Positions 28,316 to 37,792 of a stretch of 64,000 nt of DNA are shown here, piece by piece (position 1 is the first letter of the stretch; the number at the start of each line of letters is the position of its first letter). The notes under the pieces are model-generated. The model worked only from the letters and a program-made list of their open reading frames with translations, was not told the DNA's origin and did not search any database. The translations under genes were made by a program, and so were the position numbers. Source of the stretch: Flavobacteriaceae bacterium (GTDB taxonomy: Bacteria > Bacteroidota > Bacteroidia > Flavobacteriales > Flavobacteriaceae); assembly GCA_018401115.1 (NCBI GenBank), contig JAGYKX010000005.1, positions 992,001 through 1,056,000 of the forward strand, in the 5' to 3' direction.

Positions 28316-29812
28316 TTAATTTAAACTGGTCCAGTAGGTCAATGCTTTTATCGCTTTTTCCCAGCCCTTAATATGTGCATTAATGGGAGTCCGATCTGTT
28401 GAAGGGAAAAAGGTCTTGTCAGTAGTCCAAATAGATTCAATTTCTTTAAAATCAGTCCAATAACCCACGGCTAATCCAGCTAAAAAAGCAGCCCCCATAG
28501 CAGTAGTTTCTACAATTTTAGGCCGGACTATTTTGGTGTTTAATACATCTGACTGGAATTGCATGAGCAAATTATTAACAGTTGCACCTCCGTCTACCCT
28601 GAGCTCTTTTATAGATATATTGGCATCGGTCTCCATGGCCTTAAGCATATCCATAGTCTGAAAAGCAATAGACTCTAAAGATGCTCTTGCTATATGGGCA
28701 TTGGTACTCCCTCTTGTTAAACCAAAGAGTGTTCCCTTGGCATGTTGGTCCCAATAGGGCGCTCCCAAACCTGCAAAAGCAGGAATAAAATACACCCCAT
28801 CTGTATGATCTACAGTTGCTGCCAAGGCCTCTACCTCGCTAGATTGATCGATGATTTTTAAACTATCTCTGAGCCACTGCACTACAGCACCAGCAATAAA
28901 AACACTGCCCTCAAGCGCATAGGTAGTTTTTCCGTTGATTTTCCATGCCACAGTGGTCAGTAAATTGTTTTGGGATACTATGGGCGTGTCTCCAATATTC
29001 ATGAGCATAAAACAACCTGTCCCATAGGTGTTTTTAACCATTCCTGGCTGGGTACACATCTGCCCAAATAAAGCCGCTTGTTGGTCTCCTGCAATTCCAG
29101 CGAAAGGAATTTTGTGGTCACTGCCTGCAAGGGAAGTGTGACCATATATTTCACTAGACTCCTTAACTTCTGGCAGCATTTGAGCAGGAATGTCAAAAAG
29201 AGCTAATAATTCAGCATCCCAAGTCATGGTGTTGATGTTAAATAATAAGGTTCTAGAAGCATTGGTCACATCTGTGATATGCTGGGCTCCTTTGGTAAAG
29301 TTCCAAACCAACCAAGTGTCTATAGTGCCCATGAGAAGGTCTCCTTTTACGGCTTTCTCTCTTGCACCAGGAACATGATCTAAAATCCATTTCACCTTAG
29401 TTCCAGAAAAGTAGGCATCTATCACTAGACCTGTTTTTTGTCTTATCTCTGCAGACTTACCCTCATTTTTTAATTGGTCACAATAGTTCGCAGTACGTTT
29501 GTCCTGCCAAACTATAGCATTGTAAACGGGGCTACCGGTTTGCTTGTCCCAAACCACTACCGTTTCTCTTTGGTTGGTAATACCTATGGCAGCGATGTCT
29601 TTTCCTGAGAGTCCTTTTTGAGCAAGGGCTTTTTCTATTACGGCGGTTTGGGTACTTAAAATTTCATTTGGATCGTGCTCTACCCATCCTGGTTTAGGAA
29701 AAAATTGGGTAAACTCCTCCTGTGCCATACACACAATAGCACCTTGCTTATTAAAAACAATAGCCCTTGAAGAGGTTGTTCCTTGATCTAACGATAATAT
29801 AAACTGTTCCAT
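28316..29812 (-). CDS. glpK: Glycerol kinase
   Basis: 498 residues, FGGY carbohydrate kinase, ATP + glycerol to glycerol 3-phosphate. N-terminal phosphate loop [17 protein letters not shown] (4-20), [10 protein letters not shown], the glycerol-contacting GITNQRET and the second-domain [21 protein letters not shown] are all intact. It lies between glpD (upstream, 23 bases) and the glpF remnant (downstream). Control is probably through the DeoR-type repressor encoded divergently. Confidence 0.97.
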   Translation of the reverse strand: MEQFILSLDQGTTSSRAIVFNKQGAIVCMAQEEFTQFFPKPGWVEHDPNEILSTQTAVIEKALAQKGLSGKDIAAIGITNQRETVVVWDKQTGSPVYNAIVWQDKRTANYCDQLKNEGKSAEIRQKTGLVIDAYFSGTKVKWILDHVPGAREKAVKGDLLMGTIDTWLVWNFTKGAQHITDVTNASRTLLFNINTMTWDAELLALFDIPAQMLPEVKESSEIYGHTSLAGSDHKIPFAGIAGDQQAALFGQMCTQPGMVKNTYGTGCFMLMNIGDTPIVSQNNLLTTVAWKINGKTTYALEGSVFIAGAVVQWLRDSLKIIDQSSEVEALAATVDHTDGVYFIPAFAGLGAPYWDQHAKGTLFGLTRGSTNAHIARASLESIAFQTMDMLKAMETDANISIKELRVDGGATVNNLLMQFQSDVLNTKIVRPKIVETTAMGAAFLAGLAVGYWTDFKEIESIWTTDKTFFPSTDRTPINAHIKGWEKAIKALTYWTSLN

Positions 29813-29835
29813 TCGGTGGTCATTTTAATCAACAG

Positions 29836-31401
29836 CTATTTTAATAGGTACTGTTGCGCTAAAATTTTAAACGAAGCTACTTGGGCGGCTTCCCATTCTT
29901 TGTCTTTATGCAATTCTCTTCCTATAATCTGGGCCACTTTTTCTGCCATTTCTATGGCAGCACGAGCGTCTAAAAAAAGTACTCTCACCCTGCGAGCCAA
30001 AACATCTTCCAATGTTCTAGCCATTTCATTTCTTACGGCAAAAACGACTTCTGCTTTAGTGAAAGGCAAACGGGCGTGCAGCAATTCAGACAGACTAGGA
30101 TCCGCTTGAATTAAAGCAGCTATTTCACTTTGGTCTGATCCATAAATATATAAATGATCTTGGACATTTGCCTGTTCTTGGGCTCCGTGAATCTTTAGGT
30201 TGACAGTCTGGCAAGGCGAATGGGGTAATTTTTTAAGGGCAATTATTTTATTTATGGTGTCTTGTGCCATTTTCCTGTAAGTGGTCCATTTACCACCTGT
30301 AATAGTGACTAATTCAGAGGGAGAAACAATTATTTTGTGGCTTCTTGATATTTCCTTAGTCTTCTCAGTACCATCTTTTGGCGCAGCTAATGGCCGCAAG
30401 CCCACAAAAATACTTCGCACGTCTGATCGTTGTACCTTTTTGTTTAAATATTTGTTGGCAGTTTGGAGGATAAAATTTATTTCCTCCTCCAAAGGCTTGG
30501 GTTCTAAACTGTGGCTGTCTATTAGGGTATCCGTGGTCCCCATAACTACCTTGTTGTGCCATGGTACTAAGAAAAGAACGCGACCGTCGTCTGTTTTAGG
30601 AATCATTATGGCGTCATTTCCAGGTAAAAATTCCCGATCAAAAACCAAATGAATTCCCTGGCTTGGACGAATGGTATTAGGTGCTTGAGCTTGATCCATT
30701 TGAAGGATTTCATCTGTAAAAACACCTGTGGCATTAACCACCACTTTAGCCATTAAATTGTATACTTTTTGGGTCTCTTGATCTATTGCAAGCAGACCAT
30801 TAACAAAACCTTTAGAAGACTTTTTAAGACTTTGGACCTTAAAATGATTCAAAAGTGTGGCGCCATTTTCAATACAAGTTTGGGCTAAATTAACAGCCAA
30901 TCTAGCGTCGTCGAATTGGCCGTCGTGATACACTACGCCTCCCTTTAAATTTTTCTTATTCAGAGTAGAAAGTCTATGGAGGGTCTCTTTCACCTTTATA
31001 AATTTAGACGCACCAAAGCTCAATTTTCCCGAAAGCAAATCGTAAACCTTCAAGCCAAAACCATAAAAGAAATTATCCCAGTTTTTGTAGTTTGGGATAA
31101 TAAAGCTTTGGCTTTGCACTAAGTGCGATGCGTTTTTGAGCATTAATCCTCGTTCGTACAATGCTTCTCTAACTAGATCAATATTACCCTGTGCCAAATA
31201 ACGCACACCGCCGTGCACTAATTTAGTGCTCCTGCTGGAAGTGCCTTTGGCGTAATCTACCTGCTCCAACAATAAGGTTTTGTAACCTCTTGAAGCAGCA
31301 TCCAAAGCAACGCCCAAACCTGAAGCACCACCACCAATAACGATAATATCCCATAGCTTTTGGCTTTCAAGTGATTGTATCTGATTTTCTCTATTAAACA
31401 T
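29836..31401 (-). CDS. glpD: Glycerol-3-phosphate dehydrogenase (FAD-dependent, aerobic)
   Basis: 521 residues with the start at MFNRENQIQ (31401). It oxidises glycerol 3-phosphate to dihydroxyacetone phosphate at the membrane and passes electrons to quinone. The FAD motif DIIVIGGGASGLGVALDAAS is near residue 19, followed by GTSSRSTKLVHGGVRYL. An open frame runs back to a TTG at 31458, but that codon lies within the operator. The TAnnTTTG element at 31426-31433 makes this ATG (or the one at 31413) the right start. First gene of the glpD-glpK unit. Confidence 0.94.
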   Translation of the reverse strand: MFNRENQIQSLESQKLWDIIVIGGGASGLGVALDAASRGYKTLLLEQVDYAKGTSSRSTKLVHGGVRYLAQGNIDLVREALYERGLMLKNASHLVQSQSFIIPNYKNWDNFFYGFGLKVYDLLSGKLSFGASKFIKVKETLHRLSTLNKKNLKGGVVYHDGQFDDARLAVNLAQTCIENGATLLNHFKVQSLKKSSKGFVNGLLAIDQETQKVYNLMAKVVVNATGVFTDEILQMDQAQAPNTIRPSQGIHLVFDREFLPGNDAIMIPKTDDGRVLFLVPWHNKVVMGTTDTLIDSHSLEPKPLEEEINFILQTANKYLNKKVQRSDVRSIFVGLRPLAAPKDGTEKTKEISRSHKIIVSPSELVTITGGKWTTYRKMAQDTINKIIALKKLPHSPCQTVNLKIHGAQEQANVQDHLYIYGSDQSEIAALIQADPSLSELLHARLPFTKAEVVFAVRNEMARTLEDVLARRVRVLFLDARAAIEMAEKVAQIIGRELHKDKEWEAAQVASFKILAQQYLLK

Positions 31402-31425
31402 AGGGCAATACATTTTTCTTATGTA

Positions 31426-31465
31426 CAAATGTAACAAATAATAAGCAAAACGAAACAAAACGAAA
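31426..31465 (-). promoter_or_regulatory. glpD promoter with GlpR-type operator
   Basis: On the minus strand TACATTTG (31433-31426) is a perfect -7 element. Just upstream lies TTTCGTTTTGTTTCGTTTT (31465-31447), two TTTCGTTT direct repeats. The same pattern occurs in the opposite orientation at 31517-31535, so both ends of the divergent region carry the motif. Confidence 0.65.
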
Positions 31466-31516
31466 GTTTATTATCTAAAAATTGTGGCTATTTACGCTTT
31501 AAATACAATTTATTTA

Positions 31517-31544
31517 TTTCGTTTTATTTCATTTCTTATATTTA
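31517..31544 (+). promoter_or_regulatory. Promoter/operator of the DeoR-type regulator gene
   Basis: TTTCGTTTTATTTCATTTC (31517-31535) matches the glpD-side operator in inverted orientation. TATATTTA (31537-31544) is a near -7 element only 10 nt before the ATG, implying a very short leader. Autoregulation is likely. Confidence 0.55.
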
Positions 31545-31553
31545 CCTGATATT

Positions 31554-32312
31554 ATGGAAAGACATAGCGCTATTTTAAAAAAATTGACTAGTGAAAAGTA
31601 CGTAGAGGTATTAGACCTCTGTGAATCTTTGGGAGTCTCTGCAGTAACCATTAGAAAAGACCTTAAATTATTAGAGCAAAAAGGCCTCCTTTTTAGGACC
31701 CACGGAGGTGCTTCTTTAGAAAATCCCTACATAAATGAAAGGACTGTTTTAGACAAGGAAAAGATCTTTGTTGCAGAAAAAAATGGCATAGCGCAAATGG
31801 CTGCTTCGCTAATCTCTGAAAATGACGCTATCATGATTGCTTCAGGAACAACGGTCCAGGCACTATCAAAATATATTGAACCCAAGAGCAAACTAACCGT
31901 TATTACCCCTTCTTTAGCGGTTGTAATGCATTTAATTAAACATGAAAATATTGAAATTTTACAACTTGGAGGGTACCTTAGGCACAACGCCGCATCTGTA
32001 ATTGGAAATTATGCGGAGTATATGCTAGAACACCTCTCTTGTAGTAAATTATTTTTAGGGGCAGACGGAATAGACATGAATTACGGAATATCTACCACAA
32101 ATTTAGAAGAAGCGGCACTCAATAAAAAAATGATTGCCGCTGCTCAAAAAGTCATTGTATTGGCAGACGCCTCGAAATTTGGAAAAAAGAGCTTTGCTAA
32201 AATATGCGGGCTTTCTGCGATTGACGAAATCATTACAGATAAAGAGATTTCTAAAACATTCAGAAAGAAACTTCTGGAGAACGAAGTGAAAATTACGGTG
32301 GTGGGTCGCTAA
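31554..32312 (+). CDS. glpR: DeoR/GlpR family transcriptional repressor
   Basis: 252 residues. The N-terminal winged helix (LCESLGVSAVTIRKDLKLLE, ~23-42) is followed by the family signature RTHGGASL. The C-terminal DeoR sensor domain binds a phosphorylated sugar (SGTTVQALSKYI; GADGIDMNYGISTTNLEEA). It is divergent from glpD-glpK, so glycerol 3-phosphate as the inducer is the natural inference. The gene symbol rests on this context. Confidence 0.85.
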   Translation: MERHSAILKKLTSEKYVEVLDLCESLGVSAVTIRKDLKLLEQKGLLFRTHGGASLENPYINERTVLDKEKIFVAEKNGIAQMAASLISENDAIMIASGTTVQALSKYIEPKSKLTVITPSLAVVMHLIKHENIEILQLGGYLRHNAASVIGNYAEYMLEHLSCSKLFLGADGIDMNYGISTTNLEEAALNKKMIAAAQKVIVLADASKFGKKSFAKICGLSAIDEIITDKEISKTFRKKLLENEVKITVVGR

Positions 32313-32329
32313 TAAAGAAACATTAACAA

Positions 32330-32361
32330 AAAAAAGCCCGATCGTTTGATCTGGCTTTTTA
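32330..32361 (+). terminator. Terminator after the DeoR-type regulator
   Basis: AAAGCC-C-GATC-GTTT-GATC-T-GGCTTT, an imperfect stem with one mismatch, A-run before and five T's after. Confidence 0.75.
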
Positions 32362-32366
32362 CTTTG

Positions 32367-32448
32367 TACAGGCGGAGAGACTCGAACTCTCACACCTCGC
32401 GGCACTAGATCCTAAGTCTAGCGTGTCTACCAATTCCACCACGCCTGC
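32367..32448 (-). tRNA. tRNA-Leu (anticodon TAG)
   Basis: 82 nt, class II. Acceptor GCAGGCG/CGCCTGT (first pair G-U), D-loop with TGGTAGAC, anticodon stem CTAGA/TCTAG with loop CTTAGGA (anticodon TAG), T-loop TTCGAGT. CCA not encoded. Confidence 0.95.
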
Positions 32449-32515
32449 AAAAGGAGTGCAAATATAATGTAAAATTTGAATATTAAAAGGCCTATAGTTT
32501 AAAAAGTAGTTTTTG

Positions 32516-32523
32516 TAGCTTTG
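32516..32523 (+). promoter_or_regulatory. -7 promoter element of the M20 peptidase gene
   Basis: TAGCTTTG is a perfect TAnnTTTG. It includes the TTG at 32521 that would otherwise look like a start codon, so translation must begin at the ATG at 32542. Confidence 0.65.
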
Positions 32524-32541
32524 CATACTCAATTAAAAAAT

Positions 32542-33936
32542 ATGCTAGATCCAAAATCATACATTCAAGAGCACAAAGAACGTTTGCTAAACGAACTCTT
32601 TGATTTACTCAAAATAGCCTCCATAAGTGCAGATCCTGCTTATAACAATGAGGTAACTAGGGGTGCTCAAGCGGTACATGATTTTTTAAAAGCAGCTGGA
32701 ATAGATCACACTAAAATTTACGAAACAGAAGGACACCCCATTGTATACGGCGAAAAAAATATTGCCCCTAATTTACCTACTGTTTTAGTGTATGGACATT
32801 ATGACGTGCAACCACCAGACCCTTTAGATTTATGGGATTCAAAACCCTTTGAACCTGTTGTTAAAAAAACGCCATTACATCCAGAAGGGGCTATTTTTGC
32901 CAGAGGGGCTTGTGACGACAAGGGTCAAATGTTTATGCACATTAAAGCCATTGAGTATTTAATTAGTACCGATCAATTGCCCTGTAATGTGAAGTTCATG
33001 ATTGAAGGAGAAGAAGAAGTGGGGAGTAATAGCTTGGTGCATTTTGTGAAGGCACACAGAGAATTATTGAAAAATGACGTGATTCTGATATCTGATACGG
33101 GTATGATTGCCAATGACACACCTTCTATCACTACAGGGCTCAGAGGACTAAGTTATGTGGAAGTTTGTGTCACTGGACCAAATAGAGATTTACATTCAGG
33201 GCTTTACGGAGGAGCGGTTGCAAATCCCATCAATATATTGACTAAAATGATCGCAAGCTTACACGATCAAGACAACCACATCACCATTCCTGGATTTTAT
33301 GACAAGGTAGCGGAATTAAGTCTTGAGGAACGTGAAGCTATGGCTAAGGCGCCATTTAATCTAGAAGGCTATCAAAAGGCTTTAGATATTGCTGCTGTTT
33401 ACGGGGAAAAAGACTATACCACCAATGAAAGGAATTCGATTAGACCCACCTTAGATGTTAATGGAATATGGGGAGGTTACACCGGAGAGGGCGCAAAAAC
33501 AGTGATTCCTTCTAAATCATATGCCAAAATATCCATGAGACTGGTACCCCACCAGGACTGGGAGGAGATTACCCAATTATTCAAAAATCATTTTGAATCC
33601 ATTGCTCCAAAAGGTGTAAGTGTATCAGTAACGCCACATCATGGAGGCCAAGGCTATGTAACACCCATTGACCATATAGGCTATAAAGCTGCTGCTGAAG
33701 CCTACGAAACTACCTTTGGGAAAACACCCATACCGCAAAGAAGTGGCGGTAGTATTCCTATTGTTGCATTATTTGAAGAAGTGTTGAATGCAAAATCTGT
33801 ATTGATGGGATTTGGTTTGGACTCAGATGCCATACATTCACCCAACGAACATTTTGGTGTGTGGAATTATTTGAAGGGCATTGAAACCATCCCTTACTTT
33901 TATAAAAATTTCACAGCACATTATCTTGGGCAATAA
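32542..33936 (+). CDS. M20 family dipeptidase
   Basis: 464 residues, cytosolic zinc metallopeptidase of the M20A/carnosinase-type group. Metal ligands in order: VYGHYDVQPPDP, ARGACDDKGQM, EGEEEVGS, ISDTGM, and the C-terminal DAIHSPNEHFG. A dimerisation domain is inserted in the middle (from about CVTGPNRDLHSGLYGG). No signal peptide. Start chosen from the promoter position. Stand-alone gene after tRNA-Leu. Substrate likely dipeptides; not provable here. Confidence 0.92.
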   Translation: MLDPKSYIQEHKERLLNELFDLLKIASISADPAYNNEVTRGAQAVHDFLKAAGIDHTKIYETEGHPIVYGEKNIAPNLPTVLVYGHYDVQPPDPLDLWDSKPFEPVVKKTPLHPEGAIFARGACDDKGQMFMHIKAIEYLISTDQLPCNVKFMIEGEEEVGSNSLVHFVKAHRELLKNDVILISDTGMIANDTPSITTGLRGLSYVEVCVTGPNRDLHSGLYGGAVANPINILTKMIASLHDQDNHITIPGFYDKVAELSLEEREAMAKAPFNLEGYQKALDIAAVYGEKDYTTNERNSIRPTLDVNGIWGGYTGEGAKTVIPSKSYAKISMRLVPHQDWEEITQLFKNHFESIAPKGVSVSVTPHHGGQGYVTPIDHIGYKAAAEAYETTFGKTPIPQRSGGSIPIVALFEEVLNAKSVLMGFGLDSDAIHSPNEHFGVWNYLKGIETIPYFYKNFTAHYLGQ

Positions 33937-34365
33937 TTCTTTGGGGAAAAAGGCTTACAAATTTGAATCAAATAGAAGTGTTAATGGACGTTATTTGATC
34001 TGGTATGAAAATGTGCTGGAAATAATTAATTTTGTTGCGCCTCTTGAATAGAAGTCTCTAAAATACTCAAGGTCATACTGCCTTCTTCAACATCTATTGA
34101 ACATAGCTTAAACACTTGAATATCATTGTCTTGTATGAGAATTCCACTTAATTTTTTTGAGGCTATTTTCTGTGCCATACTGTGTTCTAATTACTCTATA
34201 AATATAATTAGCGTAAAAGGGTAAAAGCTTTGAAATAGGACACAGGAACGCTTTAACAAGACGAACTCTACTTGATATAAGGTTGAGTGGAGGGCTAAAC
34301 CACTCGTCTAAAAAAAACATCGATTATCTGCAAATTAAATTATAACTTATTTGCAAATCGCTTAT
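33937..34365. other. Gap between the M20 peptidase and the LytTR gene
   Basis: 429 bases. It contains an 8-bp stem ATCAAATA/TATTTGAT (33967-33999) and one short minus-strand reading frame (34026-34178, listed separately). The remainder (34179-34365) is AT-rich and I see nothing supportable in it. Confidence 0.6.
34026..34178 (-). CDS. Possible 50-residue protein, unknown
   Basis: ATG at 34178 to TAA at 34026. The peptide begins MAQKIASKKLSGILIQDND, continues with FKLCSIDVEEGSMTLSILE and ends in QEAQQN. Composition is that of a soluble mixed-charge protein rather than random AT-rich noise. A TATATTTA-like element lies about 20 nt upstream on the minus strand. It stands downstream of the LytTR regulator gene on the same strand. 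No family recognised; it could be chance. Confidence 0.35.
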   Translation of the reverse strand: MAQKIASKKLSGILIQDNDIQVFKLCSIDVEEGSMTLSILETSIQEAQQN

Positions 34366-35076
34366 TTATAACAAGTTGAGCCTTCTGATTAATTCTGGTC
34401 TGTTAGAACGACTAATTGGAATTACATTTTTCTCAATCAAAACTGAGTTGTCTTCAATATCAATAATTTTGGTGAAATTAATGATGTATGACCTGTGTGT
34501 CTGTAGAAAAATATTATCTGGGAGTTTGTCTTTTATTTTTTTTAAAGTAGAATGAACCACATACATTTCTTTATGGGTCTTTACATCTATATAATCTCCT
34601 TTGGCTTTGATAAAGAGAATGTCGTCGAATTTTAATTTAGTTAAACGACGGTCAATATTGATATAAAGATCATTGCCTATGAGATCACTAGAGGAACTAC
34701 TGTGCTGCATGATTGAGGTTCTATGAAGCTTGTTCTTCACTTTATTCATAGACTTATTAAATCGCTCTTTTGTGATTGGCTTCACCAAATAATCCGTGAT
34801 AGACTCATATTCATACGCCTCTATGGCCAAATCTTTATCTGCAGTTATCAATACAATTTGCGCAGGACTTTTTAGGGTTTGAACAAAGTCAAATCCGCTA
34901 AAACCAGGCATGTGAATGTCCAGAAAAATAACATCCACAGATTGCTGATTGAGAAATTTTATAGCCTCAATAGCACTAGAAAACTCCTCAATAATGTCAA
35001 GGTCATTGATTCCTTCACACAATTGCCGTACTACAAGCCTTGCAGAATCTTGATCGTCTACAATAATACAGTTCAT
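34366..35076 (-). CDS. LytTR-family response regulator
   Basis: 236 residues. Receiver domain 1-~118 with the phospho-acceptor Asp53 in VIFLDIHMPG, then the LytTR DNA-binding domain from ~128 (FDDILFIKAKGDYIDVKT; LPDNIFLQTHRSYIINFTKI). It is the output end of the signalling locus and lies 13 bases after a lone receiver gene that its own receiver closely resembles. LytTR proteins bind direct repeats upstream of target promoters; targets are unknown. Last gene of the H-NOX locus. Confidence 0.93.
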   Translation of the reverse strand: MNCIIVDDQDSARLVVRQLCEGINDLDIIEEFSSAIEAIKFLNQQSVDVIFLDIHMPGFSGFDFVQTLKSPAQIVLITADKDLAIEAYEYESITDYLVKPITKERFNKSMNKVKNKLHRTSIMQHSSSSSDLIGNDLYINIDRRLTKLKFDDILFIKAKGDYIDVKTHKEMYVVHSTLKKIKDKLPDNIFLQTHRSYIINFTKIIDIEDNSVLIEKNVIPISRSNRPELIRRLNLL

Positions 35077-35089
35077 TCTCCGTCTATTT

Positions 35090-35437
35090 TTAACATTGAT
35101 TAATTGCTTCCATAAATCTATCTTTTTGAAGTGGTTTTACCAAATAATCGACCACTAAATCAAAATTATAAGCGGTTAATGCCAAGTTTTTATCTGAGGT
35201 GACCAAAACCACCTTAGGGGTGGATGCTAAATTTTCTAAAAAAGAAAAACCACTCATATCTGGCAAATGTATATCCAAAAAAACAATGTCTACTTTTTCA
35301 TTTTTATTAATGAACTTCAAGGCATCTTGTGCATTGTCAAAAGTTCCTAAAATATTTAAGCCACCATACTTGACAGCTAAGTGTTTGGCCACTTCTTGAG
35401 CTGTAAACTCATCTTCTACAATTACACAATTTTTCAT
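35090..35437 (-). CDS. Single-domain response regulator (receiver only)
   Basis: 115 residues, a complete CheY-like receiver: acidic pocket VEDE (8-10), phospho-acceptor Asp55 in IVFLDIHLPD, Thr in LVTSD, and VVDYLVKPL with the conserved Lys. There is no output domain. It follows the Hpt gene with no spacer and precedes the LytTR regulator. Sequence similarity to the LytTR receiver (FLDIH.P..SGF, DYLVKP....RF) points to a duplication that lost its DNA-binding part. A phosphate-relay or sink role is likely. Confidence 0.92.
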   Translation of the reverse strand: MKNCVIVEDEFTAQEVAKHLAVKYGGLNILGTFDNAQDALKFINKNEKVDIVFLDIHLPDMSGFSFLENLASTPKVVLVTSDKNLALTAYNFDLVVDYLVKPLQKDRFMEAINQC

Positions 35438-35758
35438 TTAAATAGAATTTATAAAATCGGTCATTAATGTTAAGACTTCTTCGAAACTTTCTTTTTTGGA
35501 AGTCCTGCTTTGCTTTAAACTTTCTTCGTATTCTTGGGCTATTAAATAGCTAGACTCCAAACCCAACATACTTATTTTATTTTTCAATTTATGCACCACA
35601 TATGCTATTACTAAGAAGTCGTTGGAAGAAACAGCTTCATGGTATTGTTGAAGTTCTAGTGGAAATTCATTTTTTATAACCTGAAGTAGTTTGGACTTAA
35701 AAGCTTCATCTCCGTCTGATAATTGGTCAATATATTTAAAGTTAGGCATTTCACTCAT
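35438..35758 (-). CDS. Hpt-domain histidine phosphotransfer protein
   Basis: 106 residues, all helical by composition. The phosphorylated His is His56 in VVHKLKNKISMLGL (H-x-L-K pattern of Hpt domains). It shuttles phosphate between receivers and fits between the kinase (upstream, 27 bases) and the lone receiver (directly after it). A free Hpt beside a lone receiver and a LytTR regulator indicates a multi-step relay. Confidence 0.9.
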   Translation of the reverse strand: MSEMPNFKYIDQLSDGDEAFKSKLLQVIKNEFPLELQQYHEAVSSNDFLVIAYVVHKLKNKISMLGLESSYLIAQEYEESLKQSRTSKKESFEEVLTLMTDFINSI

Positions 35759-35785
35759 AATCTCTATTTTAAATGTAGCAACAAC

Positions 35786-37792
35786 TTAAGATGCGTCTTT
35801 TCTGATGGTGAAATAAAAGGTGGCTCCCGCGCCATATTCACTCTTTACCCAGATACTTCCTCCGTGTAGTTGAACAATTTTTTTTATAATGGATAGCCCA
35901 ATACCGCTATTCCCCTTTCCAGTATCTAAAGTTTCAAATATCTCAAATATTTTTTCTTGATACGCCTTAGGAATGCCAATACCATTGTCTTTGATAGAGA
36001 ATTCATGTAGTGCTCCTTTATCCTTATAGCCAATTTCTATTTGACCTTTAGACTTATCTATATGGGCAATTGCATTGCTCAATAAATTTTGAAACAATTG
36101 TTGCAACTGTATTTTGTCTGCCATAATTAAAGGCATAACACCTTTAAAACTCAAATCTATTTGCTCTGGCCAATACATCGTGGTCTTTAGGTGATTGATT
36201 AATTCTAAAGTGTTACAAATTTCAAACCTTGCTTTTTCTGAGCCAATACTCGAATACCTTAAAATCCCGGTAATTAATTGGTCCATTGAGGCAATCTTAT
36301 CTTGCATCAGCGCTAGCTGAGACAAACCTTCAGGGCCTAACTTATCAGTAAAATCTTCTTCTAGCCAAGAAGCTAATGCACTTATACTCCTGAGTGGTGA
36401 TTTTAAATCATGTGACACCACATGGGCGTACTCTTGTAAACCTTCATTACTAGACTTAAGATCTCTAAGCAACTGCTCTTTTTGTTTGGACAATTCATAT
36501 TGGTCTGTAATGTCTAGGTGAATACCTATAGACCCTATTACTTGTCCCTTTTCATTGTATCTTGGAGCCCCGCTAATTAACCAGTGCTTCTTTTGCCCTC
36601 CTTTAACTTGAACATTTACTTCGTAGGTATCTGAAATACCTTGCAAACGTTTTTTCTGGTGCTCAAGAATAATTTTTGGGTCAGAAACATGCAATAACTC
36701 ACCCAACTTTTTTCCGTAAAGTTCCTTCTCTGTATAACCACTTAAAGTGCAGAAACTTTTATTGACCAATTGTACTAGATCTTCATTATCTACTTCTACT
36801 AAGCCCAGGTTCATGTTCGCTATAATACTGCTGTATTTTTCTTTTTGCGCTTGAAGGTTGTCTTTGTATTGTTTTCGTATTGTTACATCTGTATATACCC
36901 ACAAATGTCCTTTGTATATAGTGCCGTTGAAAATTGGAATGAAATCTCTTTGGAGAGTAGTTCCTGAAACAGTTTTTAGCTCGTCTGCCAAGACCAATTT
37001 TCGCTCCTTTAATATATTGTTTATTCTAGCAACAAATTCCTCAGGATCTTTAAAATATGTTTTAGATTCCTCTGCAGCATTTTCACAATTTGCCCCAACC
37101 ATCTGTTCTGGAGTGGCCTGAATACCAAACATATTACAAAATACGTTATTGGTTAAAGCTATATTCCTGTATTCGTCTTCCAAAAGCACCCCAAATTGAA
37201 GGTTTGAAATTACTGCCTCCAAACGCTTTTGAGAATCTTCTAGTGCCTGCTTTTGTTCTTCTAAAATGGTGGAAATTTCCTCTTCGTTAGTTACATCTCT
37301 TAGTACACCTTGAGCCGCAATAGGTGTTCCAGAAGCATCATAAATGAGATTCGCATTCACTTGAACAAACCTACTTATACCTGATTTTAAATTTATTTTA
37401 GTCTTGAAATTTTTTAAAATACCCACCTCTTGAAGGACTTGAAAAGACTGAAGGGTCTCCATTAAATATTCGTGATGCACCAATTGAGCCGCATAAAAAT
37501 CTTCCTTATCTATGTCGAACCCTAAAAAAACTTTGGCAGCCTGATTCATCTTAACCACCTGTCCTTCCAAATTAATAACTAAATATGGATCTGGAATATT
37601 AAAAAAAACTCCTTCTAATTCAGAGGTTTTTTCTTTGAGCAATTCATTAAGCCGGTTGTTGTCTTCCCTTAAGTAGTGCAGGGTGTCATAAAGCTCTTTG
37701 GATTTAGACTCTAATATTTTCTCTGCTTGTTTTCTCGCTTTTACTTGCCTATTTAGCGCCCTTTGCAGTAATTCAATCTCTTGTTTAGACAT
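35786..37792 (-). CDS. Soluble multi-PAS sensor histidine kinase
   Basis: 668 residues, no membrane segment. Coiled coil (~3-60), three PAS domains (~58-170, 188-305, 318-430, each ended by a D-[IV]-T motif), then HisKA with His461 in YAHVVSHDLKSPLRSI, and HATPase (SNAIAHI, IKDNGIGIP, GIGLSIIKKIVQ). It overlaps the end of the H-NOX gene by eight bases, so both are made together. This fits H-NOX as the sensory partner of a cytosolic kinase. It lacks its own receiver. Confidence 0.94.
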   Translation of the reverse strand: MSKQEIELLQRALNRQVKARKQAEKILESKSKELYDTLHYLREDNNRLNELLKEKTSELEGVFFNIPDPYLVINLEGQVVKMNQAAKVFLGFDIDKEDFYAAQLVHHEYLMETLQSFQVLQEVGILKNFKTKINLKSGISRFVQVNANLIYDASGTPIAAQGVLRDVTNEEEISTILEEQKQALEDSQKRLEAVISNLQFGVLLEDEYRNIALTNNVFCNMFGIQATPEQMVGANCENAAEESKTYFKDPEEFVARINNILKERKLVLADELKTVSGTTLQRDFIPIFNGTIYKGHLWVYTDVTIRKQYKDNLQAQKEKYSSIIANMNLGLVEVDNEDLVQLVNKSFCTLSGYTEKELYGKKLGELLHVSDPKIILEHQKKRLQGISDTYEVNVQVKGGQKKHWLISGAPRYNEKGQVIGSIGIHLDITDQYELSKQKEQLLRDLKSSNEGLQEYAHVVSHDLKSPLRSISALASWLEEDFTDKLGPEGLSQLALMQDKIASMDQLITGILRYSSIGSEKARFEICNTLELINHLKTTMYWPEQIDLSFKGVMPLIMADKIQLQQLFQNLLSNAIAHIDKSKGQIEIGYKDKGALHEFSIKDNGIGIPKAYQEKIFEIFETLDTGKGNSGIGLSIIKKIVQLHGGSIWVKSEYGAGATFYFTIRKDAS

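Noticed and set aside
31402..31458. Upstream TTG start for glpD
   Set aside because: It lies within the operator and before the -7 element, so it would not be in the mRNA.
32521..32541. Upstream TTG start for the M20 peptidase
   Set aside because: The TTG is part of the TAGCTTTG promoter element.
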